Below, piece by piece: positions 17,579 to 26,967 of a DNA stretch of 64,000 bases. The notes under the pieces are model-generated. The model was not told the origin of the DNA and did not search any database. It saw only the letters and a program-made list of their open reading frames with translations. The DNA is from Rugamonas apoptosis (lineage in GTDB: Bacteria; Pseudomonadota; Gammaproteobacteria; Burkholderiales; Burkholderiaceae_D), in NCBI RefSeq assembly GCF_014042355.1, contig NZ_JACEZU010000008.1, positions 248,001-312,000 on the forward strand, read 5' to 3'. Position numbers and translations under genes: made by a program. Position 1 is the first letter of the stretch, and each line of letters begins with the position of its first letter.

Positions 17579-19191
17579 TGCCCCCCGCCAAACCGTCACG
17601 TCCGGCCCTGGTGCGCCAGGTGGTCGGCGTGGTGATCGCACTCAACCTGCTGATAGGCGCCATCCTGCTGCTGTTCCTGCAGCAAAGCTTTCGCCAGCAG
17701 CATGAGCATGCGGCGACCACGGCCCATAACCTGTCCTCCGTATTGAAGGAAAATATTTCTGCCACGATCAGGGAAATCGACGTGGCGCTCAATGGGGTGG
17801 CGCTCGATATCGCCCAGTTGCCCGATGCCGACGCGGCCGGCCCGCTGGCCGCCCTGTTACAGCGCCAGCTAGACCGCCAGCCGGCGCTGCGCCCTGTGCG
17901 CGTGTACGACGCGGTCGGTCGCCAGCGCTACGGCCCGCCGCTGGAAGCGGGCGCACGCGTCAGCGTGGCCGACCAGGATTATTTCCTCGCGCTGCGTGAC
18001 AGCACCACGCCGGGCCTGGCGCTGAGCCGCCCGCTGCGCGATCCCGCCCTGCAACAGTGGTACGTGCTGTTCGCGCGCGCCCTGCGCAAGGCCGACGGCA
18101 GCTTCAACGGTATCGTCAGCACGGAAGCGCCGTTGCACCGCCTGGGCAACGCCTTCTCGCTGACCCAGGTGGGTCCGCGCGGCGCCATGACGCTGATGTC
18201 GTCGGACCAACTGGTCTATGCCCGCTACGCCAGGCTCAATGAAGACGACGCCATGATCGGCAAGGTGTTCCCCTCCCCCAAGTTGCGCGAATACGTGCGC
18301 ACCGGGCATCGGCCCGACAGCTACCTGTTCTCCTCCCCTTACGATGGCATCGAACGGCTGATCTCACTGCAACGTGTGTTCGACCAGCCGCTGCTGCTAC
18401 TGCCGCGCAATCTGTATTTCAGCGTGGGACTGGCGGCCGACGACTACCTGCAGAAGTGGCACGAGGAAGTGCTGCTGGCCACCCTATTGATGTTGATGTG
18501 CCTGCTCACCAGCAGTGGCGGGGCCTGGGCCTTGCTGCGCTTCTGGCAAGAGCGTGTCGCCAACCAGGAACAACTGCGCACATTCGAACGCGAACACGCT
18601 GCCAACGAAGAACGGCTGCGGATCATGCAGGACTTGCACGACGGCGTGGGCTCGACGCTGGTATCGACCTTGGTGCTGGTTCAAAACGGCACCGCCGATA
18701 CGGCCCAGACGGTGGCCATGCTGCAGGAATGCCTGGACGACATGCGACTGGCGATCGACACGCTGTCGCCGGACGAACCCGATCTGCTGCCCGTGCTGGG
18801 CAACTTCCGCTTCCGCATGGAAGCGCGATTCAAGGGAGTGGGATTGCCGCTGCGCTGGACCAATCACAACCTGCCTGAGCAGCTGCATATCGCGCCGCAC
18901 GATGGCCTGCAAGTGCTGCGCATCCTGCAGGAAGCCCTGGCCAATGCCCTGCGCCATGCCCGCGCGCGCCAGGTCACGGTTGACCTGCACTTTACGCCGG
19001 CCCAGTTTTCGGCCCGGATACGCGATGATGGCTGTGGATTCGACCCGGAAGCGGCCAGCCATGGACATGGTCTGGGCAATATGCGGCTGCGCGCGCAGCG
19101 CATCGGCGCCACGCTGGCCGTCTATACGCTGCGGCCCGGTACGGCCGTGGACCTGACGGTTCCGTTGCCGCCGCCGCCCACCAGCGATTAG
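17578..19191 (+). CDS. NarX/DesK-type sensor histidine kinase
   Basis: A 537-residue membrane kinase. TM1 is at ~13-36 (VVIALNLLIGAILLLF). A periplasmic PDC/dCACHE-like sensor spans ~40-290 and TM2 ~302-323. A HisKA_3 domain has the phospho-acceptor in MQDLHDGVGSTL. The HATPase has an N box in EALANALRHARA and glycine motifs RDDGCGFD and GHGLGNMRLRA. Its partner is the response regulator just upstream. The ligand is unknown. Confidence 0.92.
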   Translation: MPPAKPSRPALVRQVVGVVIALNLLIGAILLLFLQQSFRQQHEHAATTAHNLSSVLKENISATIREIDVALNGVALDIAQLPDADAAGPLAALLQRQLDRQPALRPVRVYDAVGRQRYGPPLEAGARVSVADQDYFLALRDSTTPGLALSRPLRDPALQQWYVLFARALRKADGSFNGIVSTEAPLHRLGNAFSLTQVGPRGAMTLMSSDQLVYARYARLNEDDAMIGKVFPSPKLREYVRTGHRPDSYLFSSPYDGIERLISLQRVFDQPLLLLPRNLYFSVGLAADDYLQKWHEEVLLATLLMLMCLLTSSGGAWALLRFWQERVANQEQLRTFEREHAANEERLRIMQDLHDGVGSTLVSTLVLVQNGTADTAQTVAMLQECLDDMRLAIDTLSPDEPDLLPVLGNFRFRMEARFKGVGLPLRWTNHNLPEQLHIAPHDGLQVLRILQEALANALRHARARQVTVDLHFTPAQFSARIRDDGCGFDPEAASHGHGLGNMRLRAQRIGATLAVYTLRPGTAVDLTVPLPPPPTSD

Positions 19192-19221
19192 CGACTGGCG
19201 ACTGGCGACTGGCGACTGGCG
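19191..19221. repeat. Heptanucleotide tandem repeat (gcgactg)x4
   Basis: Four perfect copies of gcgactg plus a partial copy follow directly from the last base of the kinase stop codon and end 8 bp before the stop of the convergent GNAT gene. A unit length that is not a multiple of three makes it a possible slippage site. It lies outside both coding regions. Confidence 0.9.
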
Positions 19222-19228
19222 CACAATA

Positions 19229-19750
19229 CTAGTTATTATTGCAATTACAGAAGCGCTTGCGTCCAGCGTTCGGCGCGCCCTCACCCAGCTGCTTCCAGAA
19301 AAAGATGGTTTCCACACCATACGGTGAACGCACCTTTCCCGAGTGGATATAGCCCTGGCTGGCAAAAAAGCCTTCCCCCGTGGCGGTGCTGTGCAATTGC
19401 AAGGCCTTGACGCCCCAACTGCAGGCCTGTTGCTCCACGCGAGCCAGCAAAGCCTTGCCGGCGCCCTTGCTGCGCGCCTCCGGTAACAGATAGCACAGCG
19501 CCAGCTTGCCCGCCGCCGTCAGCAGGGCCACGCCGATCACGACACCATCTTCCACCGCCACCAGCGAAAAATTGGTGGGCGAGCTGAACCAGCTCGCCAC
19601 CATTTGCGGGGTCTTGTTGCCCAGCCAGGCATCCAGTATGGCTGGATCGTTCTGATGATCCAGGACACAACATTCAGCGATGGAACGTCGCAGGACATTG
19701 CATGCTGCAAATGCATCTGTCGAAGCAGCAATACGAATTTCAAGACTCAT
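19229..19750 (-). CDS. GNAT family N-acetyltransferase
   Basis: A 173-residue acetyl-CoA-dependent acetyltransferase. The acetyl-CoA motif A is seen in LALCYLLPEARSKGAGKALL (R-x-x-G-x-G/A pattern RSKGAG), preceded by a beta strand VIGVALL. Motif B is GEGFFASQGY. The C-terminus has an odd Asn/Cys-rich tail (CNCNNN). The substrate cannot be predicted. It is convergent with the sensor kinase and divergent from the PBP7-like gene. Confidence 0.85.
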   Translation of the reverse strand: MSLEIRIAASTDAFAACNVLRRSIAECCVLDHQNDPAILDAWLGNKTPQMVASWFSSPTNFSLVAVEDGVVIGVALLTAAGKLALCYLLPEARSKGAGKALLARVEQQACSWGVKALQLHSTATGEGFFASQGYIHSGKVRSPYGVETIFFWKQLGEGAPNAGRKRFCNCNNN

Positions 19751-20125
19751 GTACGCTCACAAAATATTTCAATAGCAAAGTGAAGAGTGCCAGTGGCGCT
19801 TCGCTGTGCATGCAGCGACTATACACCAAGCGTGGAAAGCCGTTGCGGCAGCCCCCCGCCGGCCTGGACGGCCGGGTCCGAGCCGGGCGGAATTCTACAC
19901 CAGCGCTCACTTTTCCATCCGGCCAAGGCCGTGGCGTGCATGCGTGCGGCACAACAATCGCACAAACTATCCGCAACTACCGGGCCGGATGGCCCAAGTC
20001 CGATAGACGAGAAACCACTTTGATGTTATTGTTTATCCTCAGGAAAATATTGCCGCATTGCCAGAAATATTGTGCGACGCACCGCAGCCCGCGGTCCGAT
20101 AGACCCCCTTTCCTCCTAAAACCAC
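19751..20125. other. Intergenic region, divergent promoters expected
   Basis: This 375-bp gap separates the GNAT gene from the PBP7-like gene. It is AT-richer near both ends and holds a GC hairpin (ccggcc/ggccgg, 19859-19875). It has no convincing coding frame with a ribosome site. No clear Shine-Dalgarno precedes the downstream ATG at 20126; the sequence there is ttcctcctaaaaccac. Confidence 0.6.
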
Positions 20126-20995
20126 ATGCTCAAGAAAATAGTTGCTGTAGTACTGAGTTCGTTTGCTGTCGCTGCATGCGCAGTACCGCTCGGTTCGCAG
20201 TCCGTGCTGGTGGTCGAAAACGACACCGGTAAAGTACTGCTCGAAAAGAACGCCAACGTTCAAGTCCCCATCGCCTCGCTCACCAAATTGATGACGGCGA
20301 TGGTGGTGCTGGACTCCAAACCTGACATGGACGCCATGATCAGCATCGACAAGACGGACGTCGACACCCTCAAGCACAGCACTTCGCGCGTGCCGGTGGG
20401 CGCCGAGATCGCCCGCCGCGACGTACTGCAATTGGCGCTGATGTCGTCCGACAACCGCGCCGCCGCCTCGCTGGCCCGCACCTACCCTGGTGGCCCGACC
20501 GCGTTTGCCGCCGCCGTCAAGAACAAGATCCGCGCGCTGGGCCTGACCCAGACCGTGATCGAGGAACCGACCGGCCTGTCGCCCAACAACCGCTCCACCG
20601 CCGCCGACCTGGTCAAGATGGCCTCGGCCGCCGCCAACTACCCGGAAATCCGCCGCATCACCACCGACGCCAAGGATGTCATCAACATCAAGGGCCGCAA
20701 CGTGGAATACCACAACACCAACCGCCTGGTGGGTGCCAAGGGCTGGGATATCGGCATGTCCAAGACCGGCTACACGGAGGAAGCGGGCCGCTGCCTGATC
20801 ATGCGCATCAAGTCGGCCGGCAAGAACGCCACCGTGGTGCTGTTGAACGCCAAGGCCAGTTCCGCCCGCTTGATGGACGCCCTCAACATCCGCCGCTTCA
20901 TCGCCGGTCCGGAAGAAGAAGCCAAAGTGATGGCCGCTTCCAGCACCCGCCACAAGAAACACGGCCATACCAGTGGCCACCGCCGCCGCGCCTGA
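20126..20995 (+). CDS. pbpG: PBP7-like D-alanyl-D-alanine endopeptidase (S11)
   Basis: A 289-residue low-molecular-weight penicillin-binding protein. It has a signal sequence (residues 1-18, ending in VAAC, a possible lipobox) and the three catalytic motifs: SLTK (S-x-x-K), SDN within LALMSSDNRAA (S-x-N), and KTG in MSKTGYTEEAG. PBP7-type enzymes cut D-Ala-mDAP crosslinks in the periplasm. A His/Lys/Arg-rich C-terminal tail follows instead of a membrane anchor. A strong terminator lies 29 bp downstream. The gene symbol rests on motifs and length, so DacA-type cannot be fully excluded. Confidence 0.88.
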   Translation: MLKKIVAVVLSSFAVAACAVPLGSQSVLVVENDTGKVLLEKNANVQVPIASLTKLMTAMVVLDSKPDMDAMISIDKTDVDTLKHSTSRVPVGAEIARRDVLQLALMSSDNRAAASLARTYPGGPTAFAAAVKNKIRALGLTQTVIEEPTGLSPNNRSTAADLVKMASAAANYPEIRRITTDAKDVINIKGRNVEYHNTNRLVGAKGWDIGMSKTGYTEEAGRCLIMRIKSAGKNATVVLLNAKASSARLMDALNIRRFIAGPEEEAKVMAASSTRHKKHGHTSGHRRRA

Positions 20996-21023
20996 CCGGC
21001 CCGCACGCACCAGCAGCACCCCG

Positions 21024-21051
21024 AAACCGGGCCCATGTGGCCCGGTTTTTT
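21024..21051 (+). terminator. Rho-independent terminator of the PBP7-like gene
   Basis: A 9-bp GC stem aaccgggcc / ggcccggtt around the loop catgt (21025-21047) is followed by a T-run, and sits just after the + strand endopeptidase gene. Confidence 0.92.
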
Positions 21052-21060
21052 ATTGCCCGA

Positions 21061-21130
21061 GAATTGGGGACGACACCTATTTCGCAGAACGGAGGTAACA
21101 CATTCGCCTAATGTGTTACCTCCCCAATTC
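21061..21130. repeat. REP-like nested inverted repeat
   Basis: An outer 10-bp inverted pair (gaattgggga at 21061-21070 and tccccaattc at 21121-21130) encloses a perfect 14-bp hairpin (ggaggtaacacatt at 21091-21104, five-base loop, complement at 21110-21123). There is no T-run, so it is not an ordinary terminator. The form resembles the dispersed REP/REPIN elements mobilised by RAYT transposases; that assignment is inference. Confidence 0.75.
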
Positions 21131-21282
21131 CTTGGGAAGTTTCTCCGCGCACAACTCCAAACACCGCCACGCTCGCTGCGGCACCGCTGTCCGGATACGC
21201 CCCACATGCCCGATTCATGCCAGAAATTGATCTTTACACGCCAATAATTGGCATAACATGGCCGTATTCGCCCGGGAAAGCG

Positions 21283-21318
21283 AAAAAAATCCCGCGTCAC
21301 CATCGGCGTACGCGGGAT
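21283..21318 (-). terminator. Terminator of the recCBD operon
   Basis: Read on the minus strand, the stem atcccgcgt / acgcgggat (21318-21310 with 21297-21289) is followed by a run of seven Ts. It lies 45 bp beyond the recD stop. Confidence 0.9.
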
Positions 21319-21362
21319 GAGCACCGCCGCGCGTGGCGGCAGGCATGGCCGGGTCTGGCGGC

Positions 21363-23330
21363 CTAGTTGTCTAGAAGACCGCGCAGTCCCGAGGCCCGCT
21401 GGGTACGCTGGCTGATCGCTTCCTGCAGCAACTGGGGACTGGGCGACACCAGCGTGAAGTAACTGCGGGCGCGGGTGATACCGGTGTAGACCAGTTCACG
21501 CGCGAGTGCGCCGCCACCGTCGCGTGGCAAGGCCAGCACCGTGTGGTTGAATTCAGAACCTTGTGATTTATGCACCGTCATGGCGAACGCCGTTTCCACG
21601 TTGCGCAAGCGGGTGGCCAGCACGCTGCGCACCTTCTCGCCTTCCAGGAAATACACGCGCAAGGCGCCGGGGCGGGCCGGGTCGGCCAGCGTCAGCCCGA
21701 TGTCGCCGTTGAACACGCCGGTGCCGTAATCGTTGCGCGTGACCATGACGGGACGGCCCACATACCATTCGCCACGGCGCCGTATCAGCCCGGCCGCTTC
21801 CAGCTTGTGTTCGATCACTTCATTCAATCCCGCAACGCCCCACTCGCCTTCGCGCACGGCGCACAGGATGCGGAACGCTTCGAATTCCTTGAGCACGGAT
21901 GCCACCCAGTCGTCATGCGCGGCCCCGTCCGGCGCGCCGGCCCGGATCAGCCTGAGGTAGCCCTGATAGCCACCGCCCACGCCGGGCCGTCCCGCCAGGG
22001 CCAGTTGCACCACGTCCGATTGCTGGGCCGGTTCCACCCACGCCACCGTGCCATCGGTGGTGCCGCGCAACACTTCCTGGGCTTGCAGGCTGTCGCCGGC
22101 GTTGACGGCCAGCGCCAGCGCGCCGATGGGGCCACCGAAGCGCCGGCTTTGGCGCAACATCACGGTTTGTTGTGCGATCGGGCCACCGTGACCGCGGAAG
22201 TGGGCAGGAATGTCCTGCCCGGTCGCGGCCGCCACGTAGGCCAGCGTGGCATCGTCGTAACCACCCGTCTCGGCCCGGTGGCACAGGTCGCCCAGCACCG
22301 CGCCTGCCTCCACGGAGGCCAGCTGGTCCTTGTCGCCCAGCAGGATCAGACGCGCGTGCGGCGGCAAGGCGGCCAGCAGCGAGGCCATCATTTCCAGGTG
22401 GATCATGGATGCTTCGTCCACGATCAGCACATCAACTTCCAGCGGATTGCCCGCATGATGCTGGAACGCGCGCGTGTCGGGCCGCGCGCCGAGCAGGCTG
22501 TGCAGGGTGCGCGCCGCGCCCATGCGGGCCGCCAGGTCGCGCAGCGGCAGCGCCGGCCCCACCTTGGCGGCCAGCACGTCCAACGCCTGGTCGATCGATT
22601 GCTTGAGGCGGGCTGCCGCCTTGCCCGTGGGCGCGGCCATGGCGATGCGCATGCCAGCCTGGCGCTGGCCCTCGGTGGCGAACAGCAGCGCCAGCAGCCG
22701 GGCCACCGTGTAAGTCTTGCCGGTGCCGGGGCCGCCCGTGATGATGCCGAGCTGCCCCCGCAGCGCGACGGCGCAGGCGATCTTTTGCCAATCGGCCCCG
22801 CCTTCGCGCGGCGCATGGTCGAACAGCACGTCCAGCCAGCGCCGCACATCCGCCACGTCGGGCGCCCGCGCAGTCAGCGCGCGGCTGCGCACGGCATGCG
22901 CGACCTGGGTTTCGTCGCGCCAGTAACGGCGCAGGTAGAGCCGCTCGCCGTCCAGCACCAGCGGCTGTTGGCGATCCGTGTCGCCCACCGACCACACCTG
23001 ACCGGACCCGGCCAGTACCGCGCGCCAGGCGGTGGCGCTTTGCGGCCACTCGCCCACGGCATCGCGCAGCGGTTGCCACTGTTCCTCTGTCCACCCCATC
23101 AGGACGGCCGGTGTGGCGGCCAGGTCGGCCAGCAGCAAACAGCTATGGCCGCTTCCTTCGAGCTCCGACAACAGGGCACAGGCCGCCATCAATTGCGGCG
23201 AACTGCTGCCAACGGAGCCGATAAAGCGCGCAAATGCACCGCTCAGGCGCCGCAACTGGCCCGTTTCCGTGAGCCCGTCCAGCACGGCGAACAGGGCCGG
23301 TTCATGCATCATGGTCATATTCGAGCTCAT
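21363..23330 (-). CDS. recD: Exodeoxyribonuclease V subunit alpha RecD
   Basis: A 655-residue SF1 5'-3' helicase subunit of RecBCD. Walker A is GGPGTGKTYTVARLL (near residue 200), Walker B is VLIVDEASMI, then LGDKDQLASVEAGAVLG, and the C-terminal helicase motif is TVHKSQGSEFNHTVLALP with LVYTGITRAR. It works with RecB and RecC in double-strand-break repair and degradation of linear DNA. It is the last gene of recC-recB-recD and its start overlaps the end of recB by 29 bp. Internal Met codons at residues 5, 7 and 8 are alternative starts. Confidence 0.95.
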   Translation of the reverse strand: MSSNMTMMHEPALFAVLDGLTETGQLRRLSGAFARFIGSVGSSSPQLMAACALLSELEGSGHSCLLLADLAATPAVLMGWTEEQWQPLRDAVGEWPQSATAWRAVLAGSGQVWSVGDTDRQQPLVLDGERLYLRRYWRDETQVAHAVRSRALTARAPDVADVRRWLDVLFDHAPREGGADWQKIACAVALRGQLGIITGGPGTGKTYTVARLLALLFATEGQRQAGMRIAMAAPTGKAAARLKQSIDQALDVLAAKVGPALPLRDLAARMGAARTLHSLLGARPDTRAFQHHAGNPLEVDVLIVDEASMIHLEMMASLLAALPPHARLILLGDKDQLASVEAGAVLGDLCHRAETGGYDDATLAYVAAATGQDIPAHFRGHGGPIAQQTVMLRQSRRFGGPIGALALAVNAGDSLQAQEVLRGTTDGTVAWVEPAQQSDVVQLALAGRPGVGGGYQGYLRLIRAGAPDGAAHDDWVASVLKEFEAFRILCAVREGEWGVAGLNEVIEHKLEAAGLIRRRGEWYVGRPVMVTRNDYGTGVFNGDIGLTLADPARPGALRVYFLEGEKVRSVLATRLRNVETAFAMTVHKSQGSEFNHTVLALPRDGGGALARELVYTGITRARSYFTLVSPSPQLLQEAISQRTQRASGLRGLLDN

Positions 23331-26300
23331 TCGTTTCGTTCAGCAAGTGATCCAGTCCATCCAGCAGGGCCGGCTCCGGCGCCAGCAGGTAACAGCCGTG
23401 GGTTTGCGGATGCGCAATGCCACGCAGGAACAGGAAGATGGCGCCGCCCAGATGCTGGGCCGGGTCATACGCCTCGCCCAGGCGGCTTTGCAACAGCCGA
23501 TGCAACGCCAGCATATAAATAGCGCCCTGGATGTCGTAACGGTGTTCGGCCATGCCGGCCGCCAGCGCCTGGCGATGGTAGGCGGCGTCCCCCGCGCCCA
23601 AGGCATTGGACTTGTAATCCATGACCCAGTACCGATTTTCATGTTCGAATACCAAATCGGTAAAACCTTTCAACATGCCGTGCAGTTGCCGCTCCGGCAA
23701 GGCCGGGCGCGGCATGCCGTCCAGCAAATGCGTGCGGCACAGACGGTCCAGCGCGCCGGAGCTGAGGCGCTCGCTGGGGAACCAGAATTCCATTTCGGGC
23801 AAGGCGGTGGCGATGCGGCACAGCGGTGCGCCCAGTTGCGGCAAGGCCGTGCCGGCGATGGTGCGCAACCATGCCACCGTATCGTCCAGCCGGTGACTCC
23901 AGCCGGCCCGCTCCACCCGCCGCGCCAGCGCCGTCTCGAAATAGTCGCGCTCGACGATGTCAAATCCTTCCTGCCCCATCCATTCCAACTGTTCGTGCAG
24001 GAAATTGCCGGGCACGGAACCGCGCGGGAAGCGGTGCCACGGCGCATCCTCGGTACGGACAATGGCGGGACTGTCTTCCGACTCCAGCAATTTTTCCTGC
24101 AAGGCATGACGCGGCACCGGCGCACCGGCCGGGCTCGTGCGCCGCGCCAGCGAACTGAAACTGCCCACCGACCAGTCGCGCTCGAAACGGCCCGTGTAGG
24201 GCGCCGTCTCCAGCAACGGCGGACGCTGTTCCACCCGGTTCAAGGCCGTGAATTGCCGGTCCGCTTCCAGCGCGCGCACGACGATGGCGGCGCAGTCGCC
24301 GCGCAGGTGCTGCCACCGTTCCAGCAGCAGATCGGCCGGCAAGCGCTCACCGCCCGTCAGCAGATAACCGAGCGCCGATTCGTGCAAAGTATTCTCGCCC
24401 GCCTTGCGCGCGGCCAGCGCGGCCACGCCCAGCCACAGCGTGTGCCGGGCGCGGGTCAGCGCCACATACAGCAGCCGCAAATCCTCCTCGATGCGGGCGC
24501 GCTCCACCGCTTCCAGCGCATCATCCGTCAAGGCCAGGTCGATCTGGCGCTGGCCGGCGGCGTCCGTGAATTCAAAGAAGCTGCGGTTGCGCCGCTCCAC
24601 CCTGCGCGCCGTGACGGCAAACGGCAGGTACACCAGCGGATATTCCAGCCCCTTCGATTTGTGGACGGTGACCACCTTGACCAGTTCCGCATCGCTTTCC
24701 AGCCGCAGCACCCGTTCGTCGCCGCCGTCCGTGCCGCCGTCGATCTGTTCGGCCAGCCAGCGGATCAGCGCCTGCTCGCCATCCAGTTGGCGGCTGGCCG
24801 ATTGCAGCAACTCGGCCAGATGCAGCAGATTGGTCAAGCGCCGCTCGCCACCGGCCTGCGCCAGCAACGCGGCCGGCAACCCCAGTTCGTGGATGAAGCG
24901 GCGCAGCATGGCCAGCACGCCCTGGCGCTGCCACACGATGTGCAGCGCCTTGAGCTGTTCCACCCGCTCCTCCCACGCCAGTTCGTCCGATGTGAGCCGG
25001 GCCAGTTCCGCCAGTGGCAGCCCGGCCGTGCGGGTGGCGAAGGCGGCGCGGGCCAGCGCACCGTCGAGCGGATTGGCCAGCGCCGACAGCCAGCGCAGCA
25101 CGTCGGCCGCCTCGTCGCTGTCGATCACGGAATCCTTGTCGGACAGGTAGACGCTGGCCACGTTACGCCGTTGCAGCGCGCGCCGGATGGCCGCCGCCTC
25201 CTTGCGGTCGCGCACCAGCACGGCGATGTCGGCCGGCTGCAGGCGCTGGAATCCCTGCGGTCCATCAAAGCCGGCCCCCTCGTCGTTCAACTGGGCCACG
25301 ATATGTTCGGCGCAGTGATGGGCGAAGAAGTCCAGATAGCCTTCCTTGCGCATGTCCGGCATGGCCGTGCAGCACACGGCCATGGCCGGCACTTCGCCTT
25401 CCATGTTGACCAGCCGTTCCGCGCGCCCGCGCGCGCCCACGGCCTCGAACGGCAGCGGATTGACGCCATCTTTGCGGAAGCGGAACGCGCCGCGCGGAAA
25501 GCCCGTGCCCACGCCATTGCCTTCCGCGTGCAGGAACAATCGGTTGACGGCATCGACCACGCCGGCCGTGGAGCGGAAGTTGGTGCCCAACTGGTAGTGG
25601 CGGCCCGTGGTGGCCAGCCGCGCAGACAGGTAGCTGTGGATGTCGGCGCCCCGGAAGCCGTAGATCGACTGTTTGGGATCGCCGATCAGGAACAGGCCGA
25701 GACGGCGGTCATTGTCGGCCACACGGTACAGCAGGTTGAAGATTTCATATTGGTTGGGCGCCGTGTCCTGGAACTCGTCCACCATCGCCACCGGGTACTG
25801 TTCCGTGATGCGCCGGCGCAGCGCCTCCGCGTTCTCGCCTTGCAGCGCCGCGTTCAAGCGGTCCAGCATGTCGGCGAAACCGAACTGGCGGTTGCGCCGC
25901 TTCAGTTCCGCCATGCGCCGCGCCACGCTGGCCGCCGCGTGCAAATACAACGCGTGCGACAGCGGCGCGATGGCGGCCAGCGCCTGCTGCAACGGCGCCG
26001 TGGCGTCGAAATCATCAGGAATGTCGGCCACATAGTCCTTGGAGAAGGCGTCCGCGATGCCATCAGGCGTGAGGCGCTTCCAGCCCGCGTCCGAAAGGTC
26101 GGGCATATGCTGCTGAGGCGCCGCGGCCCACGCGCGCAGGCCGTCGAACCAGGCCACCAGCGAATTGGCCCGCATCTTGTTCCCATTGAAGCACTTGGGA
26201 CTGGCCTCGCGCTGGGCCACGATCCACTGTTCCATGCGGTTGGCGCGCGCGTGCCAATCCTGCTTGAGCGCCGCCAGCGTGGCCTGCTGCTCGCGCAGCT

Positions 26301-26967
26301 TGCGCGCGATCAGCGCGGCCAGCGCTTCCCTGCCCTCATCGCCAGCGATGTCGGCCCGCTTGACCAGCTCGCGCACGGACTTCTTGAGCGTTTCCACATC
26401 GCCCCAGCAGCCCAGCAGCGCTTCCAGGCCATGCGCGTCGAGCGGATAGACTTGCTGGCGCCAGTAGTCGTGGGCCGCGTCGTCGAACAGGGTCTGCTCG
26501 TCGCTCACCAGTTCCTCGTCGAACAGGCTGCCGCTGTCGAAGGCGTGCTCGCGCAGCATGCGCTGGCACCAGGCGTCGATAGTGAAGATGGCCGCTTCGT
26601 CCATCGTTTCCGCCGCCAGCATCAGGCGGTGCGCAGCCTGCTGGCGCGCTGTGTGGTCGGGATACGAGTCGAGCAGCGCGTCGAGATAGTCATCGCGCTG
26701 GCCCGACTGGCCACGGAAGTAGGCGGCCGCCTCCACCAGCCGTTCGCGCACCCGGTTCGACAGCTCGCGCGTGGCCGCGCGCGTGAAGGTCATCACGAGG
26801 ATATCGGCCGGCAGCAGCGGACGGACAAAGCCATCCTCGCCGCCGTGGCCCAGCACCAGCCGCAGATACAGGGCGGCGATGGTCCACGTCTTGCCGGTGC
26901 CGGCGCTGGCCTCGATCAGGCGCGAGCCGTGCAGGGGAAAAGTCAAAGGTGCCAGCAATTGCGTCAT
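23302..26967 (-). CDS. recB: Exodeoxyribonuclease V subunit beta RecB
   Basis: A 1221-residue helicase-nuclease. It starts with the UvrD-type Walker A IEASAGTGKTWTIAALYLRL; further helicase motifs are VDEFQDTAPNQYEIF, LIGDPKQSIYGFRGADI, VTVHKSKGLEYPLVYLPF and LYVALTRARH. The C-terminal nuclease domain has FTDLVFEHENRYWVMDYKSN, with the catalytic Asp and DYKSN intact. I set the start at 26967, since the open frame upstream lacks family features. The ATG overlaps the recC stop (atga), so translation is coupled. Confidence 0.96.
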   Translation of the reverse strand: MTQLLAPLTFPLHGSRLIEASAGTGKTWTIAALYLRLVLGHGGEDGFVRPLLPADILVMTFTRAATRELSNRVRERLVEAAAYFRGQSGQRDDYLDALLDSYPDHTARQQAAHRLMLAAETMDEAAIFTIDAWCQRMLREHAFDSGSLFDEELVSDEQTLFDDAAHDYWRQQVYPLDAHGLEALLGCWGDVETLKKSVRELVKRADIAGDEGREALAALIARKLREQQATLAALKQDWHARANRMEQWIVAQREASPKCFNGNKMRANSLVAWFDGLRAWAAAPQQHMPDLSDAGWKRLTPDGIADAFSKDYVADIPDDFDATAPLQQALAAIAPLSHALYLHAAASVARRMAELKRRNRQFGFADMLDRLNAALQGENAEALRRRITEQYPVAMVDEFQDTAPNQYEIFNLLYRVADNDRRLGLFLIGDPKQSIYGFRGADIHSYLSARLATTGRHYQLGTNFRSTAGVVDAVNRLFLHAEGNGVGTGFPRGAFRFRKDGVNPLPFEAVGARGRAERLVNMEGEVPAMAVCCTAMPDMRKEGYLDFFAHHCAEHIVAQLNDEGAGFDGPQGFQRLQPADIAVLVRDRKEAAAIRRALQRRNVASVYLSDKDSVIDSDEAADVLRWLSALANPLDGALARAAFATRTAGLPLAELARLTSDELAWEERVEQLKALHIVWQRQGVLAMLRRFIHELGLPAALLAQAGGERRLTNLLHLAELLQSASRQLDGEQALIRWLAEQIDGGTDGGDERVLRLESDAELVKVVTVHKSKGLEYPLVYLPFAVTARRVERRNRSFFEFTDAAGQRQIDLALTDDALEAVERARIEEDLRLLYVALTRARHTLWLGVAALAARKAGENTLHESALGYLLTGGERLPADLLLERWQHLRGDCAAIVVRALEADRQFTALNRVEQRPPLLETAPYTGRFERDWSVGSFSSLARRTSPAGAPVPRHALQEKLLESEDSPAIVRTEDAPWHRFPRGSVPGNFLHEQLEWMGQEGFDIVERDYFETALARRVERAGWSHRLDDTVAWLRTIAGTALPQLGAPLCRIATALPEMEFWFPSERLSSGALDRLCRTHLLDGMPRPALPERQLHGMLKGFTDLVFEHENRYWVMDYKSNALGAGDAAYHRQALAAGMAEHRYDIQGAIYMLALHRLLQSRLGEAYDPAQHLGGAIFLFLRGIAHPQTHGCYLLAPEPALLDGLDHLLNETNELEYDHDA

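Noticed and set aside
19702..20232. 176-codon frame across the GNAT/PBP7 gap
   Set aside because: It overlaps the starts of both real genes and has no family features; the gap is better read as a divergent promoter region.
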